Source: Ischnura elegans (taxonomy: Eukaryota; Arthropoda; Insecta; Odonata; Coenagrionidae). Taken from it: a stretch of DNA of 64,000 nucleotides. The notes under the pieces were generated by a model that saw nothing but the letters and a program-made list of their open reading frames with translations, did not search any database and was not told where the DNA came from. The position numbers and the translations under genes are program-made. Below, one piece after another: positions 12,901 to 23,671 of the stretch; position 1 is the first letter of the stretch, and the number at the start of each line of letters is the position of its first letter. Location of the stretch: positions 97,946,566 to 98,010,565 of the forward strand of contig NC_060251.1 of assembly GCF_921293095.1 (NCBI RefSeq), in the 5' to 3' direction.

Positions 12901-14140
12901 TGGGAAGGGGGGGAAAAGAGAGGTGCCTACACAACTACACTCTCTCCGTCTTCTACTTCTTCGGGGTAATCTTGTCCCTTTCTGAGAGGGGGGAGAGGGG
13001 CACAAGTAGGGAGTGCTTATCCCCACCACCACTAAAATTTCCTTTCCTTCCCTCCTCCCCCAAGACACCCTTCCTACGCACAAAAAGAGGACCCCATTCC
13101 CTCAGACACGATCCCTTTTTCTAGGTTGTGGTATGGGGAGATGAGGGACTGGAAAGGTGGGCCATTTACAACTCGTGCCGAAACTCAAACCGAAAGGACT
13201 CGAAACGCAAAACCACGCTCTTGTACGAAGAGGATATATCCCTTCCCGCCATTCCGATATTTCCACGCACCAGTAGGCCAACAGTGATAAAGAAAAAAAA
13301 TTAGACGCATCTTGGCCACCCCTCCCCTTAGCAGACGACCACCAGTTGCTCGTCCGCTTCCCGAGGCTGGGGAGCAAACCATCGCTAACTGAGAAGGGAC
13401 TTAGGAAGCAGGAATCTTATCTTCCGTCCCGTCCATGAATGGGATTTGAGGTCCTACTCACATCAGAGTTAAAAGGAGACCATTGTTGTCATATACACTC
13501 GCTAACACGATAGTGGCTTACGAATGCAAGATTGCGACGCAAAATTTGGCAACGTGGATTGCCTGAAAATTCATAATTGTAGGAAACACATCGCTCAGCT
13601 GAGAGAGGGATAGCCAAATCGGCGGGTTGTTTGAATTTCATAAGTTTTGATGCTGTAAAGTTGGCTACATCACAATGATTAAACCCGAAACAGCTCATGC
13701 TGTAGTAGAATGGATTTATCGGCGGTTATCCACAGGCGCTAGCGAAAAGAAAATTCACACGAATCCTTCTTCCCATCGCTCATAACCTCGCAGTTTCTTC
13801 CCGTTGGTGGTGGAGTCATCCTCAGCGGTCGAGGCTTCGTCCGTGCTCCTCACGAGCGTGCCCCCTCCCCCTCTTCCACTCCCCTCCCAGCGTAGACCCG
13901 CCGGCAGCCAATGGCGCGCCAGCGTCCCACGCGAAGACTGACGGAATGAGTGAAACGGGTAAAGTGAGCGGGGGGGGGGGAGGGGAGGAGTAAAAGTCCT
14001 TTGTGGCGGCTGGAATAGCAGAGAGGGGAGGGGGGGCTTGAACTCGAGGCAAGGCGTGCCAATGCCTCTTGCGTCCGTGCAATGGATTTGCACTCCTAAC
14101 CTACCTGCCTCCAGAATATTTACGCCCACACACAGCTCTC
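9991..14140. other. GC-rich patches with CpG; possible regulatory DNA
   Basis: GC-rich and purine/pyrimidine-biased patches at about 10010-10650, 11130-11760, 12480-13430 and 13740-14130 stand out against the AT-rich window. Overlapping open frames exist on both strands (for example 10118-10681 minus and 10275-10676 plus), which GC-rich DNA gives by chance. Their products are low-complexity and resemble nothing known. Near 13900 the minus strand has an inverted CCAAT-type word (GCCATTGGC) in a CpG-dense context, compatible with a promoter or 5' untranslated exon. That is inference only. No splice-linked coding exon could be built. Confidence 0.3.
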
Positions 14141-14409
14141 ACGAAATGATATTTTCGTGGAAATTTGTTCCATTAGAGGCCACAAATGCATTACCAATGT
14201 CTGATTCTACCTATGAGGTACCACCAGTGGGTGTGGCAAGGGGTGTTTCTACACCAAGCATCAACTCATCCTAGTGCTCGTTCGACGGACACAGACCAAG
14301 CACTCAGGACCACGACATGCAATAGCGTACCCAGGGTCATAACTAGGGGGGTCAATCCAAGTTGTGACATTTTAGCATGGAAAAGGTGAATGTAAACAAC
14401 ATTTTATGA

Positions 14410-14526
14410 AAATCATACATCTATATCTACGTAGATGTAGATGTAGCACCCTGCGAGCCACCTCTAATGTGTTTGGCAGGGGGTGATCAATCACCAGCAT
14501 GCAATTGGACCCCCATAATTATACTA
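14410..14526 (-). mobile_element. LINE 3' tail inside hAT
   Basis: On the minus strand this ends with repeats of TGTAGA (+ strand reads GTAGATGTAGATGTAG), preceded by a conserved 3' tail containing CCTGCGAGCCACCTC and GGTGATCAATCACC. The same tail ends the LINE at 43230-43590. The host element reads AATCATA and AATTATA on either side, a probable short duplication. Confidence 0.7.
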
Positions 14527-14544
14527 GCGCTTTATTATTTTATG

Positions 14545-14760
14545 AGATACGGAGGAGACAGAAGGTATGGATGGAGCGAGTACTTAGCGGGGATGGGATG
14601 TTGAAAACAGTGTTAGACGGAAGAATGTTAGGCAAACGAGGGAGGGGAAGGAAAAGAATAGGATATTTAGATAGAATGAAAGGTAGTAGGTCTTATTGTG
14701 CACTGAAGAGGGAAGTGCATGATATAAGGGGAGGCTCCCGGAATTCTTAAGCACTCCATG
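14545..14760 (+). mobile_element. LINE C-terminal coding fragment
   Basis: The plus strand encodes RRRQKVWMERVLSGDG, KTVLDGRMLGKRGRGRKR and a short tail. This is the C-terminal linker and basic motif of an endonuclease-reverse transcriptase LINE. The same peptide, more diverged, is encoded on the minus strand at 36470-36800 and 39851-40240. Only this short 3' coding part is present. Confidence 0.7.
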
Positions 14761-15108
14761 GAAACCTACCTTAATCGGTAGAATACTTTAATAATAATCT
14801 CATTCTAATGCATAATATTTTTCGTGGGTTTTAAGAAAATTTGTTGAATACTTTCGTTTCATTTTAGTACTGATCTTGCTTACAGAATTTTGCTATTTTT
14901 GCTTCTAGGGGAGGCAGAATTAAGTTCAGGAAAACTTTTGAAAAATAGCGTGCCTGAAAATACATTTTACATCATTTTGGCACGTAAAATTTAACTTTGA
15001 GCATATGCAGTTATTATTTATCAAATGCGGACAAGGTTTATAAATGTTTTTTTTCTCTGAGGCTTTGGGGGGATGCATGCCCTCATCCCCCCATTATTAC
15101 GTCACTGA

Positions 15109-15713
15109 CGACATGCTTTCAGACCGGAAACAATGAGAGTGCCGCGAACATGCTACCATACAAATAAATTACTTTTTAGCAATAGAAAACGAAAAGTTAG
15201 CATAGTAAGTATTTCATGCATGAGTTATAACGCGTCAAAATCATCCAGATAGTTGGTATTTACAAAAATAATAAGTTATTTAGGTATGAATAATTTTGTG
15301 TACAAACAAAATATAATAAGGTAATTTATTTATAAGTTAGGCACCCGCGGGGACTAGATAATGAGACCATGTTTTCGAGGTTTTCATCGCGTTGTTTGAA
15401 GCCTATAATAAGCCTAACGACAGATTCACCGGCATATTCAGCTCAGAGGAGGCAGAAAGGAAAATGTCGTTATAAGGTCATCAAACTATTCTTAGGCTAA
15501 TTTTTTCGTTAGTTAACCTAGGTTTCGCGTTGATATTTTCTATCTGCGAATACCGCTGACCAGTGGCGTAAAATGAGGGGAATAGAGAGCTTACAATTAA
15601 AAAAAATGTATGCGGATTGATGCAAGCTTCTTCATTACGTCACAAAAATACTTTAAAAAATACCTTCTAATCATCCCAGGCATAGCGTAGGAATTTCTAT
15701 TTGCTTACATGTA
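15109..15713. other. No gene recognised
   Basis: AT-rich DNA between the composite hAT element and a SINE. I see no RNA gene, transposon end or coding signature. Confidence 0.4.
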
Positions 15714-15906
15714 CCGGCGCGCCGCCGCGGCGGGGTAAAGTCCTCGACTGCCAAACCAAAGGTCGCGGGTTCGAGTCCCGCCTGGGTAAGTTACCCTTAT
15801 CCAGGGCATGTGAATGTCCTTCATTGTTAATTGTTAAATTCCCATTGTAAAGGCCGTAAACGTGCTGTTTATGGGGTAATGGAAATAAATAAATAAATAA
15901 ATAAAT
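15714..15906 (+). mobile_element. tRNA-derived SINE, near complete
   Basis: A GGCGGGGTAA box-A-like start is followed 35-40 bp later by box B (GGTTCGAGTCC) in GGTCGCGGGTTCGAGTCCCG, then CCTGGGTAAGTTACCC, a family-specific body (AAAGGCCGTAAACG) and an (AAAT)n tail. Relatives lie at 20401-20498/20942-21050, 24261-24480, 35492-35690 and 53416-53620. SINEs of this type are transcribed by RNA polymerase III and moved by LINE proteins. Confidence 0.85.
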
Positions 15907-16779
15907 ATTCATATTATTGAAATCCTCTTCGTTTTAAATTCATAAAATTAATGTTTAGATTTAATTTGGCCTCTCTAATTTATCCAAATTAATAGTTTGC
16001 ATCATTAGCAAATTCAAACAAGTCTCTTTAATTAATATGTCCATCGGAGGCAACATTTCCTGCATTGTTACCAGGAATTGAAAGAGTATTGAAAAATGCA
16101 ATTGGGTTCAATCACATTTACAGAATCATTTTTTTAATTAATTGCAATAACAAAGTAATTTTTGGAAAAGTAATCAGTTTGATTTACATTACAATTGCGA
16201 TTGCTTCTAATTTCACTCCTATTCATGGTGCAATCACCGTCAATATTTTCTCAAAGAAGCAGTACCTACGTCTACATAATATTTCGTAAAATGTTCTCGG
16301 GATGGCTACCGGGTCAGGAACTGCATAGCTCTTTTTTACCGCACTAAATCTTTATTTACATTATACATACTCCTCTCTGAAAAAAACCTGCGAGCCACCT
16401 CTATTGTGACGTAGTTTTTGGAGACATGTAAACCAGCAGTTTAATTATATTTCAATGCAATTGCATAATTATAATTAAAATGATTGAATGAGGCACTTGA
16501 TGCATAAATTAATATGATCTTCCAAAAATTTACACCGGTGGATAAAGCAACTGGAGCTGCCTTTCGACCAGCGCGCGCGGATTACAAATTTTCGCTTTTG
16601 ATTACTGAAGTGTAAAGATTTTTCGCACGAGCATTGTAGGACATTACAAGGAATTTTTTTATTCTGGTTTGGGTTTATGGGTCCATGTAATTATTTTCGG
16701 CATCTGGTTTTATCGAGCTGGAGGGATCCACTTAATGACTCTGTCTTTTTTGTCTGAATTATCCACTTAATGACTGTTT
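15907..16779. other. No gene recognised
   Basis: Mostly AT-rich. A short LINE-tail word CTGCGAGCCACCTCTATTG occurs near 16390. GGATCCACTTAATGACTCTG and a relative occur as a short direct repeat near 16725 and 16760. Nothing codes. Confidence 0.4.
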
Positions 16780-16972
16780 ATTTTGCATGATTAGTCTCAC
16801 CTTGCAAGAAACAATGGCCGGTGAGAGCTCACTCCGCCTGCTGACATTTGCATATGCTATGCCTTTTTTCTGGATGACTACGAAGACTGAAAATATTGCA
16901 TTTTGTGCATGCTCACCACCTAATACCCTTGTGGTGGCTCGCTGGGTATTATATAGATGCAAAAAGTCCTTT
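16780..16972 (+). mobile_element. LINE 3' tail fragment
   Basis: Ends with GTGGTGGCTCGCTGGGTATT and ATATAGATGC, a diverged form of the LINE tail whose consensus is GAGGTGGCTCGCAGGGTATT followed by (TGTAGA)n. No coding part is readable. Confidence 0.55.
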
Positions 16973-17153
16973 TCTTTAAATATCCATCTTTAACAAGTAA
17001 AATTACCAAAGATGTAATCGTCTCTCTGAAGTAATTTGATCACTTTTAATCAGTCACAGCTCTATACTGATATAATCGTCGTCTCCGGCGTGAATTCATG
17101 GAATCGACTTAACACGATGAAATTTCAAAATCTTTACTTAATTCATCTGGAAA

Positions 17154-17933
17154 AGGGTGGTTTCCTAATATTTCTTTATTGCCTAAATGAAAGGTTACTA
17201 CTCCTGAAGTACATATTTCACGCTTTTAGATTTTTACATGACGATATCTATTTTTCGCGATTAAAGGAAAAGTGAAAATTTTCAAGCGCGCGTAAAAGGG
17301 GTCGGCTAAGTATGAATGCTGGGAAAAGCCCGTGTGAGGTCTGGCGGCTGCTGTGTGAGGCTACCTTGGTGCGAGGTTATGAACGCCGCTACGATACAGG
17401 CTGCATGATGCCGAGCATGGCGGTAGCGTAGAGTACCTTCATCTACATCTACATAATACCCTGCGAGCCACCTCTAGGGTGTTTGGCAGGGGGTGATCAA
17501 TCACCAGCATGCATTTGGACTCCCACATGCACACCACACCGTCCAAAAAACGTCCCGTATAATAACAAACTATACTACTATATGCTGTTAGAAACTTTGC
17601 TTGTAGTTAGCGCTTGGCTTAAATAAGGATTATTAATACCCTATCAAACGAAGGAAACTTTCCGGCCATAGGCAATTTTAATAGGTGATAATGTCATTAT
17701 GCAATGATTTTCAGACGATGTAGAACTCCTATCTACTCGTATAGCATCTAGGTCCCTGTGACGTCACGTGGAGTGGAATCACATGGGCGCCAATCTTGCC
17801 TTTTTCAGATGGGGTTAAAATTGACCGTTAACATTCGTCTAAACTAAATAATTTTTATATTATGAACACACTAATGGTGGATAACGAATCGCAATCAATG
17901 CCTTTCGTTTTCTTTGATGAAGGAAACTACCCT
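17154..17933 (+). mobile_element. TIR element family A, copy 1 (interrupted)
   Basis: Left end AGGGTGGTTTCC and right end GGAAACTACCCT are inverted repeats. The body shares long blocks with the copies at 35849, 39305, 54000 and 57659, including GTCCCTGTGACGTCACGTGG and GCGCTTGGCTTAAATAAGG. A LINE tail in minus orientation (about 17446-17605, beginning with CATCTACATCTACATAATAC) interrupts it. No transposase is encoded, so it is non-autonomous. Family affiliation is unknown. Confidence 0.75.
17446..17605 (-). mobile_element. LINE 3' tail inside family A element
   Basis: This is the reverse complement of the tail at 43430-43590: (TGTAGA)n, then GGGTGTTTGGCAGGGGGTG and TATACTACTATATGCTG. It splits the family A copy, so the LINE insertion is younger than that copy. 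Confidence 0.8.
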
Positions 17934-17979
17934 ATTATGAAGCTTTTCACATTAAATTTTGTTGCTGATTAATACCCGT

Positions 17980-18639
17980 TGCAGTGTGCTATTGGAATTG
18001 ATCCATTCACCCCCAAAGCAAAGTACTAGTTCTCCACTGCCGCCAACACCTCCCGCCTTGGAAGCAAAGCCATACACCCTCACGAGCCTTTCTCCTCTCG
18101 AAGGCATTCTCCTCCGCTTCCCTTACGGCCAGAAAGTTACCTTTTCCCGCTCGAAAACGACCCGAAGCCCCATCCCACGTTCTCTCCTTCCCCTTCCGCT
18201 CGTCCGTGGCCCTCACACAAAAGCCTAGGCCTCCTCTGCTGTTTGCCATGGGTGCACCTCCTCTTCGCGCTCGGCCTTTTCCCATTGTCATCTGGGCTGG
18301 GAGGGGCGACTGATTTTCTCGAAACTGCCCCGGGCACAATGCTTTTGGGAGGATGCGGAATGGTGGCTATATGCACGCAGTGGTGCAGTTTAAAGGGTCG
18401 GGGAGAAGGGGGAAGTGCCAGATACATACCATTATGCCTCCCAACGGTTCGCTTCGTGGAAAATATCTGGCGAAGGCAACATTTGCACCAGCGGTTCGGA
18501 TATTTAGCGAGCTTAAAAATCTTCAAACGCATAATATCAGACTAAACGTGTATGATAATAACTAAAAGTGTCTACATCATCTCTACTGGCCTAAATCGTA
18601 CTTTTGAAAATACTTAAAAGGAGGGTAGAACACTAACCC
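17980..18639. other. GC-rich patch, no gene recognised
   Basis: CpG-bearing, pyrimidine-rich sequence at about 18000-18400 opens frames on both strands (for example 18007-18339 minus), with low-complexity products. It resembles the patches at 10-14 kb. The remainder is AT-rich. Confidence 0.3.
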
Positions 18640-19620
18640 TTGTTCAAAAGTTGAAAGCATAAGGTATAGATAAGCACATTAGAGGTTGAATAAAAGATTC
18701 CTCAGGTGTACCCCAAGAAAGTGTTATAGGTCTTCTTTTGTTCTATCTTCACATTAATGACATTATTACCGTAGTTACGATCAAAATCTACCCATTCAGA
18801 GATGATTTGTACAGAGAAATTGATGGCCCTTACGATAGATTGGCATTGGAAAAAGGAGTTATGAGCTATATATAAATGGTGCAGTTCTTGCGAGTTATAA
18901 TTAAACTTTGAAAAGTGTATGGTTATGTATTTATGGAAAAAGGAAATCTCTTCAAGAAGGTGCTACACTACTAACGGGATATAACTACAGAATGCAGAGT
19001 AGAATACTTTTGGGTAACCATCACTCGGGATATTTCGTGGGGTAAACGCATTCGCGAAATATGCGTGACCCAAGCCGTAAACTGGGATTTGTAAAAAGAG
19101 TTGTCGTTAAATGCAATAGGAAGGTGAAGGAAATAAGCTACCTGACTCCAGTAAGGCTAGAGTGTGGCACTCATGAAGTAGAGCTAATAGTTGCAATCAA
19201 TAGAGTACAACGCAGGGCGGCCAGATTTGAGATGAGATGTTACGATAAAAAGTGCAGCGTTTCCAATATGTTTGGCGAGTTAGGATGGTAATATTTACAG
19301 GAGCTAAGAGCAAAGTATACGTTAAATTTACTTAAGAAATTTGGATAGTATTTTTTATCAGACGAAGTGAAACAATTACTTCGTTTACCGTCGCACTAAA
19401 GTAGACGTGATCACGAGAAAAAAGGAAAATACACGGAAAAACAGAGAGAATTAAAATATTATTCTTTCCTCGTGCTGTTAAGGATGCGAGTGTCTCGATT
19501 AATAACATGAATGGCGTTATGACTCATTGCATGTTTTTATTTTTACATTGTTCTAACCTTGAATGGATTTGCTCTTCGTCATTTTTCCTTCTCGATGGCG
19601 CTTATTGATGATTAAATTTT
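18640..19620 (+). mobile_element. Decayed LINE, RT palm to C-terminus
   Basis: Translation in shifting frames gives a palm segment (SGVPQ then INDI and an altered catalytic box), then GNHHSGYF, LGFVKRVVVKCNRKVKEISY, a block like HEVELIVAINRVQRRAARF, CYDKKCSVSNM and GELGW. These are C-terminal landmarks of jockey/CR1-type LINEs. Many stops interrupt it. Related C-terminal fragments occur at 24560, 52600 and 58845. Confidence 0.75.
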
Positions 19621-20400
19621 CCACATCATCTGATTCATGTTATGGGTACACGAGTTAACTGAAGAGAGTGCTGGCTACCCGTCCTCTACTATTCCTTACT
19701 ATAAGGTCATCTTACAATTAGATGGGCAATAACGAATGGACGTTGCCAGAGGGGGCAGATTTACTTTAAAGCTTGGGGAAGTCAAATTAAATGATATTAT
19801 CATAATTAGGGGAACCTGTGATTATTACAGGTAGTATTGATATTATCAAAACAAGGAATACGTGATAAAAATGCTAAATCCCTCCCGTTTGTTCTTTAAA
19901 TAGGCAGTTGAGTTAGAAATGCCTTTAAAAAAGTGACCCTACAGTATCTGAATAATAAGAAAAACGAACGAAAAAAAAATAGTTTACAATGAATGCCTCG
20001 GTTTCGACATGCGCTTGAAGAAAAACAAGCCTCTGGCCCGCGTTTTTTCATTTGTAAAAGAACTACACCTTTAAAAATTCATCGCTGATTAGAATCCGAC
20101 TTGGTGAATCATGTGTATCACTGCAAAAATGTGGAGATATGAATTTCAGAAAATGATTTTTTGGTAGATATTCTCCTCCAATAACAATAACACCCCTTCT
20201 AACATGAAGCGTTGATTGCTGCAGCTAAAGTCAATTTGACTGATGATCTCCTCGTTAAAATGCATGACTCAATCGCCAATATGTTAATCAGGTACCTATG
20301 CTTAAAAAATCATTTTCACCGGAAAAAAATGTAAGAAAAGTTTCGTTAACGGTTGCTCGATCGTAAAGAAGTTGCATTCATCAGTAATCTTCACAGATAC
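19621..20400. other. No gene recognised
   Basis: AT-rich sequence between a LINE fragment and a SINE. No RNA gene, TIR or coding signature was found. Confidence 0.4.
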
Positions 20401-20498
20401 TTCTACGTTGTGTCGTCGGGGAAAATTTTCGCTTGCCTAACCGAAGGTCGCGGGTCGAGTCCCACCTGCGTAGGTTGCCCCTATCCAGGGCAAAGGTG

Positions 20499-20941
20499 AA
20501 TTCTGCTGGTTTTTCCGGGTATTCTTCCGCGTTTATCCATTTTGTAGGACGATATTTCGCCAACGTTCCAGTTGGCTTCCTCAGGTCCACTGAAGTGTTG
20601 ATGCAGAAATTTGTTCATCTTATATACACCCCGTATTGACAACGCCTCTCTTCTGAACAAAGAAGGCCGCTACTACCCGAGAATAATCAGGGAGGCAATT
20701 GAAATTGCCAAAACGACAAAGAACTTCAACCGTGAAGACGGCTACAGTCTCGCCAGCGCGTGGAAAAGGGTCTTCAAAGATCCTGACCAATCAGGGCACA
20801 CCTCGAGAAAAAAAAGGCGGCAAACGGGGTGTATATAAGATGAACAAATTTCTGCTTCTATGTATCTGTTATGCTCGTGGAATAAACGATTTTTGAACTT
20901 GAACTTGAACATCATAATCTCCGCGGAAGCCTACTTGGAAA
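20499..20941 (+). mobile_element. Penelope-like element, 3' part with inverted terminal segment
   Basis: The unit is flanked by the 14-bp duplication CCAGGGCAAAGGTG. Its right half encodes the C-terminal end of a PLE protein, then a short 3' region ending with GAACTT repeats. The left end holds an inverted copy of the sequence that follows the ORF (AGAAATTTGTTCATC at 20605 facing GATGAACAAATTTCT at 20841), the inverted terminal arrangement typical of PLEs. Inside the left inverted segment the minus strand reads GGAC, CTGAGGA, A, stem GCCAAC/GTTGGC, GAAA, TATC, GTCC. The outer GGAC and GTCC can pair. The reverse transcriptase and GIY-YIG domains are missing. Confidence 0.85.
20635..20838 (+). 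pseudogene. PLE ORF, C-terminal remnant
   Basis: About 67 codons reading IREAIEIAK, then KNFNREDGYSL, SAWKRVF and a basic tail. The block of REAIEI followed about 12 residues later by FNREDG and a tryptophan is the landmark downstream of the GIY-YIG endonuclease in Penelope-like proteins. The catalytic domains are absent because the copy is 5'-truncated, so no activity is expected. Its stop lies just before the terminal-repeat sequence GGTGTATATAAGATGAAC. Confidence 0.8.
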
Positions 20942-21050
20942 CCAGGGCAAAGGTGTTTGATTTTGTCCTTCGCTATTTATCGTTGTAAATTCGCTAATGT
21001 AAACACCTGTGAACCGTTTTCAAGTAGATAAAAATAAATAAAATCTCACT

Positions 21051-21840
21051 TGAAATCGCTGCAAGCTAATACCGCATATGTGTTGACCACTCAATGAGAT
21101 GAAGGGAGTCCAGTGATTTTGTTTCGGTGATGAAATGCACTGTACTGGACGTTAGGGAAACTAATTATTATATGAGAATATATAAACTATTGATCTGTAC
21201 TTTTAATCTCTAAATAGAGTAAAAATATGTAATGTTTTCATTCTTAATCCCAACAAATGTAATTCATAAAATGATAGACAACGCCAGACAATTCCCTCTT
21301 GGTGTTCATATTGCATTACAAACATGGAGACTGTTGAAGGCCAAGGCCCCATGCCCTTATTGTCGGCAATCACGTTCTTTGTAAACCTAAGATAGATTCA
21401 TATTGAGTCAATTATAAATTATCGAATTACCAATAAAATTGAAATACTGGGATCATAGGAATGCAATTATTGCATGCATGATTTTCGTTGATCATAGGAT
21501 GAAAAATATTCCTTTTTCGTAAAAATCATGTTAAATTATAATATGGGCCAGTTACTCTGGCAAAACTGTTGAGCATATGACATGACTATTTTGGGAATGT
21601 TATTCCCACTACAAATAACCGCGAAATAACTTCTACAATAGGTGCTAATTGAGTCAATACCGGATAATATAATTTGCAATGTGCGTCGACGACAATGATG
21701 AGATCCGAAAAAAGTTCGACATCTTCAATTTCGGACAGGGACATTTTAGCGGGCTACACAGCTTATACAGCCTTCGTTGGGTACTGCTTGATTGCGAAGT
21801 GAAAAATCCAATCCGGTTTCCAGCGCGCTCCATTTCAACC
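21051..21840. other. No gene recognised
   Basis: AT-rich sequence with chance frames only. It ends directly at the tRNA-Pro gene. Confidence 0.4.
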
Positions 21841-21912
21841 GGCTCGTTGGTCTAGGGGTATGATTCTCGCTTAGGGTGCGAGAGGTCCCGGGTTCAAATC
21901 CCGGACGAGCCC
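21841..21912 (+). tRNA. tRNA-Pro (AGG)
   Basis: A complete 72-base cloverleaf: acceptor GGCTCGT pairs with ACGAGCC, anticodon stem CTCGC/GCGAG closes the loop TTAGGGT with anticodon AGG at 21873-21875, and the T arm CCGGG/CCCGG encloses TTCAAAT. Box A (GGTCTAGGGGTAT) and box B (GGTTCAAATCC) are intact. A T-rich polymerase III terminator follows at about 21915. There is no intron. It looks functional and is the only proline tRNA here. Confidence 0.97.
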
Positions 21913-22767
21913 AATTTTTTTCTCACCTGAATTTTTTCTCAAATTACATATCTTTTTGCCTACTTATAGCCCATTTACATACTATTGTCTTGGGATAATT
22001 TTCATTCCCTAAAGCGAAGGGAAAACTCCGACAAAGTTAAAATAAGAATAATAATAAGAATGTACATGGCTGCGAAAATGAGCTGAATCCTTTCGCAACA
22101 CAAGATCAATAAAATGCTGGAATCACCAATAACCCAAATTCTGGCTGCATATTTCATCTCACGTCGTTAATTTGATAGCTTTATTGGACTGATTGGTTTT
22201 TAATTACAAGATGTAACAAACGGTGTATTTTTTAAGACGACATTTGGTGGAAAATTACTGCATTCATTTCTTTAATATCTCAGCTCTAAATAATTATTTC
22301 TCTATGCCTTTTTTCAACTTAAATGACAAGTATATATTAATGAATTGTGTAGGTTTGATCTGCCTCTGTATTTTTTCAGATGAAATTCATTAATTGATGC
22401 GTCCATTTTTATAATTAAAAGATATATGAGTACCGTTTATGTTCATTAGGTAAGGTACGCGAAAGTGAGAACGTTTTCATAGCAACTTAAGATGGATAAA
22501 AATCTAAACACGGGTTTGGTTGGAGGAGGATTTCATTCCAAAATTAATAAGGGAATTCATCTTGGCTGAATACAAAATAATTGGAATTCCCATGCATTTG
22601 TCCTCATTTATGGATAAAATTGGCAGAGGAAGAAAGATAAAATAACTTATGGAGGAAATTATAAAATAGTTGTGAGATAACAACGCGGTCGATTATTCTT
22701 GGTACTCTTTCATTCATTAATAAGCCGCCGCGCCGATTCCGAGTACCTGCGAGAAGAGAAAAAAATT
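21913..22767. other. No gene; flank of tRNA-Tyr unit
   Basis: AT-rich. From about 22540 the sequence matches flanks of the other tRNA-Tyr copies (ATGGAGGAAATTATAAAATA, AACGCGG, AAGCCGCCGC). The tRNA was therefore duplicated together with surrounding DNA. Confidence 0.5.
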
Positions 22768-22857
22768 CCTTCGGGCCGGATTTGAACCAGCGACCTATGG
22801 ATATCTGAATTAAACTCCTGCTACAGTCCACCGCTCTACCAACTGAGCTACCGAAGG
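22768..22857 (-). tRNA. tRNA-Tyr (GTA) with 18-nt intron
   Basis: Read on the minus strand, CCTTCGG pairs with CCGAAGG. The anticodon stem GTGGA/TCCAT encloses CTGTAGA with anticodon GTA. An 18-base intron lies between CTGTAG and ATCCATAGG, one base 3' of the anticodon, where nearly all eukaryotic tRNA-Tyr genes carry theirs. The T arm is CTGG TTCAAAT CCGG. It appears functional. Near-identical genes follow at 29448, 31832 and 34021. Confidence 0.95.
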
Positions 22858-23671
22858 CGCTGAGGAGAAACAGTGAAAGAGTGATTCTAAAAAGAAAGCA
22901 TTTATTACGCTAATCTGACCCGAAAACTGGTCGCTGAGGCCAAGTACACAGTCCACCGCATTACCATCTGAGCTCCCGAAAGTGTTGATAGTAAAAATCT
23001 TAAAAAAAAAAATACACAGTACTAACCGAGGTAATAAAATGCTTTCCATTGTTTTGGTGAATTATTTTTTTATTAGTCAAGCGATATGTACTAAAAATGC
23101 ATTGGTAAAAAGTCTTCATTAGTGAATATTGTGTATTCAAAACGATCGTCAAATAAAAAATACCTCTTTGACATCTCATATGATTTATAAATCTTATGTC
23201 CGCAATCATTTCTTAAAGTAATAGTAGAAACCTTTGGACGCGACCTTGGAGAGAAATGCCACATAGTAAGTATATTTCCTCACTCTGTGTTAGAACGTAG
23301 TCCTGAGTACAAATAAAAAAAGGCAAAACTGGTAACTCAATAAATATACTTTTTCTTACTACTTTATTATGGTTGGACTTATTGGAAGTGAAAAAAAATA
23401 TTATCCGCCTCTGCGCAATTTAAGCGTCAAGGTCGAACGGGAAATATGGAAAGGAAATGATCGGGATTCTGGAAATGGGCGGAAGTTACGAAAAGCAATT
23501 TTTATCGTCCTCAGGCTGCGATGGAAAAACCCCACGATGGAGGAGACCGTCAAAAACCTGTTCAGGTTCAGCCATTGGGAGGGGTAGTACTCCTTCCGAG
23601 GACGGAAAAGAATGTCCAAATCTTAGCTATCGATCAATGGAGCTGGGATTCTGCTTTCGGTAGGCTCAGCA
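22858..23671. other. Flank of tRNA-Tyr unit; no gene recognised
   Basis: The first 100 bp resemble the 3' side of other tRNA-Tyr copies. A short word at 22940-22990 (CCACCGC.. ACCATCTGAGCTCCCGAA) looks like a degraded second 5' half of the same tRNA. The rest has chance frames only. Confidence 0.4.

Larger units (their letters stand above)
14321..15108 (+). mobile_element. Composite hAT-like element with perfect 8-bp duplication
   Basis: The octamer CGACATGC flanks the unit exactly (14313-14320 and 15109-15116), as expected for hAT insertion. The left end (AATAGCGTACCCAGG, then GTTGTGACATTTTAGCATGG) belongs to the family seen at 46156-46535. The right part (ACATTTTACATCATTTTGGCAC, in two words, through TTACGTCACTG) belongs to the family at 59344-59647 and 44867-45375. 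Two LINE fragments are inserted inside. There is no transposase frame. Confidence 0.75.
20401..21050 (+). mobile_element. tRNA-derived SINE split by a PLE
   Basis: The head with box B (GGTCGCGGGTCGAGTCCCAC) lies at about 20420-20498. The body resumes at 20942 and ends in AAATAAATAAAA near 21045. The 14-mer CCAGGGCAAAGGTG is present on both sides of the break (20485-20498 and 20942-20955), so the SINE was whole before the PLE landed in it. Confidence 0.8.

Noticed and set aside
22930-22995. Second tRNA-Tyr gene next to 22768
   Set aside because: Only fragments such as CCACCGC and CTGAGCTCCCGAA are left; no anticodon arm or T arm.
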